Of a DNA stretch of 42,761 nt, positions 41,312-42,761 are shown one piece after another. Numbering within the stretch: the first letter of the stretch is position 1; each line of letters starts with the position of its first letter. The notes below the pieces were generated by a model. The model worked only from the letters and a program-made list of their open reading frames with translations. It was not told the origin of the DNA and made no database searches. The DNA is from Planctomycetota bacterium. GTDB lineage: Bacteria; Planctomycetota; UBA1135; GCA-002686595. The stretch lies in assembly GCA_020638835.1 (NCBI GenBank), contig JACKHV010000013.1, positions 1-42,761 on the forward strand, read 5' to 3'. Made by a program: the position numbers and the translations under genes.

Positions 41312-42550
41312 CTACAACCACTCCACCCGCACGCCGTGGCTGAAGTTCGAACCCAAGCCGCAGGGCGAGAGCGCGGGGTCGCGGTACCACTGCTGGTAGA
41401 AGCGCGTCTCGCCCGGTCCCGGCACGTTTCCGTTCGTGACGATCGACTCGACGGTCTGCCCCGAGCCGGTCGCGTCGAGGAAGACGACTTCGAGGCGCTC
41501 GGTCGGATTCCCCATGCAGAGGATGCCGTCCTTGAAGGGCACGGCGATCTCGACGCTGCCTTGGATGAGCAGGCTAGGCTGATTCGGACGCGCTTGAGAG
41601 AGGTAGAAGACGAGGTCGTCCGCTGCGAAGTTCGAGGAGCCGCTCGTCGTGAGGATCGCGCCGTGACCTTGCGAGTTCGCGCAGCCTTCGTTCGACGCTC
41701 CGAGGTTGGCACACGGGCAGGACGCGAGGCCTGTACCGTCACCGAAGCAGAAGGGAGCGATGGGACCGCTCGCCGGGCCGAACTGCCACGAGAGCACGTC
41801 ATGGTCCAGGTATTCGCCACCGGTGCTCGCGGAGAAGCCGAGGTATGCGCTGGTTCCGCCGATCAGCGAGAGTCCACCGACCGAACTGCTCCCGGTCGCG
41901 AAGTCGTACGGCACCGAGAGGAGTGGCGTCACGAGATCGTCCAGGAATATCTCGAGAGTCCCGGGTACGTAGCGCACGCGCGCGATGTGCGCGGTGCCCG
42001 TGTCCATCAGCGTTCCCACGGCCGCCGAGCCGATCGAAGCCACTTCGTAGGCCGAATTGGCCCCGACTCCGGCGGTGTGCACGCTGACGTGATTCCCATC
42101 CAAGTCGCCGAGATTCGTGTTGCGGTAGAGGTCGAATTCGACGGCCAGGCTGTTCGCGATGGCGGTGCCGGCCGGCGCGCTCGAGAACGCGCCGTAGCCC
42201 AGCTGTCCGGCGTGCGATCCGAGGGCCGCGGTGCCGCGCGGATCGTTCTGCACGAGGAACACCAGCCCGTCGCCGCCGCCGATCGTCCCGGAGATGCGGA
42301 ACTCGAAGGTCGTCTCGAAGCCGCCGCTCACCGCGACGGGCGCGTCATAGAAGGCGGTGCCCCTCTGCGAGAGGAGCGCGGGAGCGATTCGCAGGTCCGT
42401 CCCGGACTGGGCCGCGTCTCCGTTGAAGACGAGGTTGGTCGTGGAGCTGAAGTCGGAGAAGTCGAACCACTGAGCATGGGCGGTCTCGGCGATGAACAGC
42501 AGGGTCGGCGCGACGAGGCATCCGAGGACGAGGGGGCGGGTGCGGCGCAT
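41312..42550 (-). CDS. Exported L-type lectin protein with six-Cys C-terminal domain
   Basis: The product has 412 residues from the ATG at 42550, which has an AGGAG site 9 nt upstream and gives a signal peptide ending near AETAHAQ. Residues about 30-240 match the legume-type (L-type) lectin fold: FETTFEFRISGTIGGGDGLV then FLVQNDPRGTAALG and an LAVEFDLYRN strand. Proteins of this fold bind carbohydrates with a Ca/Mn site. Residues about 255-412 are the Cys-rich C-terminal domain also present in the FG-GAP protein (CPCAN, GAILTTSG, QARPNQP, PFKDG, LCMGNPTER, YRDP, SPCG, NFSHGVRVEWL). The protein is likely exported and glycan-binding. Longer in-frame starts to 42661 exist but would place basic sequence before the signal. 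Confidence 0.87.
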   Translation of the reverse strand: MRRTRPLVLGCLVAPTLLFIAETAHAQWFDFSDFSSTTNLVFNGDAAQSGTDLRIAPALLSQRGTAFYDAPVAVSGGFETTFEFRISGTIGGGDGLVFLVQNDPRGTAALGSHAGQLGYGAFSSAPAGTAIANSLAVEFDLYRNTNLGDLDGNHVSVHTAGVGANSAYEVASIGSAAVGTLMDTGTAHIARVRYVPGTLEIFLDDLVTPLLSVPYDFATGSSSVGGLSLIGGTSAYLGFSASTGGEYLDHDVLSWQFGPASGPIAPFCFGDGTGLASCPCANLGASNEGCANSQGHGAILTTSGSSNFAADDLVFYLSQARPNQPSLLIQGSVEIAVPFKDGILCMGNPTERLEVVFLDATGSGQTVESIVTNGNVPGPGETRFYQQWYRDPALSPCGLGSNFSHGVRVEWL

Positions 42551-42559
42551 CTTTGGAGT

Positions 42560-42564
42560 CTCCT
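42560..42564 (-). promoter_or_regulatory. Strong ribosome binding site of the lectin gene
   Basis: AGGAG on the minus strand sits 9 nt before the ATG at 42550. This is the clearest Shine-Dalgarno sequence in the window and decides the start in favour of 42550. Upstream to the window end (42551-42761) there is no gene. Confidence 0.7.
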
Positions 42565-42761
42565 GTGGGGCGAAGCGGGTCTGGACCTCGCGGCCAGGCG
42601 AGGTCTCGCGGCGGCCGAGCGCCGAGAGACTCCACGCTAGGTTCGAACGGGAGGGGCGCAACCTGGGAAAGTTACGCGGACCCGCTGAACGACGAGAGAG
42701 GCCCCTTCAGGTGGGAACGTACCGTGCCGTAACTGTTTCGCCCACGAAGCGCGGGGGCCCC

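Noticed and set aside
36691..42550. PEP-CTERM sorting signals, prompted by the TIGR03087-like glycosyltransferase
   Set aside because: I checked the C-termini of the exported proteins here; none has a PEP motif followed by a hydrophobic helix and basic end.

Overview
This window is a compact, very GC-rich bacterial chromosome segment. It most likely comes from a planctomycete (Planctomycetota). The main evidence is a three-part secreted protein typical of that phylum (membrane-bound-dehydrogenase propeller, HEAT-like repeats, C-terminal CxxCH cytochrome). Supporting signs are Tat/lipoprotein-tagged sugar-isomerase-like TIM barrels beside a Gfo/Idh/MocA oxidoreductase, a large FG-GAP repeat protein, and two secreted proteins ending in the same six-cysteine domain. 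That domain resembles tails I know from planctomycete genomes, possibly the lineage of isolates such as Poly30/Pla163; the placement is inference. I see no rRNA, tRNA, CRISPR array, phage or insertion sequence. Genes abut or overlap by a few bases, and most starts lack a clear Shine-Dalgarno sequence.

Layout. 1-3512: an alpha/beta-hydrolase lipoprotein cut by the window edge, an EgtB/SenA-type nonheme-iron synthase, and a SMUG1-type uracil-DNA glycosylase. 3502-10612: a sugar-oxidation/isomerisation locus with a Gfo/Idh/MocA oxidoreductase, three xylose-isomerase-like TIM barrels (two exported) and the large cytochrome-containing protein. 10603-19835: an AraC/GyrI regulator, an exported VOC protein, two surface-type proteins (carboxypeptidase-regulatory-like and parallel beta-helix), an unusual Nramp relative, a VF530/DUF2132 protein, a sodium/solute symporter, a lipoprotein, and an orphan ParD-like antitoxin. 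19866-24213: a glycosyltransferase with an inserted domain, an archaeal-type (type II) methionine aminopeptidase, a small lipoprotein, and a divergent protein kinase. 24306-28960: a seven-repeat FG-GAP protein, a membrane-anchored protein, and a leucine-dehydrogenase-family enzyme. 29084-36694: topoisomerase I with a histone-H1-like tail, a spacer with two REP-like hairpins, a Rieske protein, a DinG-family helicase whose exonuclease domain looks dead, and PrmA. 36691-42550: a large exported thioredoxin-like/repeat protein, a three-gene operon (DsrE/YedF-like, glycosyltransferase, methyltransferase), and an exported L-type lectin with the shared C-terminal domain.

How the parts fit. The 3.5-10.6 kb block is the clearest functional unit. 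A cytoplasmic oxidoreductase and isomerase are coded divergently from exported isomerases and an exported haem protein, which suggests oxidation and rearrangement of a sugar or cyclitol split across the cell envelope. The best candidates for something undescribed are this locus, the six-cysteine C-terminal domain shared by two unrelated exported proteins, the glycosyltransferase with an internal extra domain, and the protein kinase with altered catalytic motifs. All product calls come from reading motifs and architecture; no database search was run.
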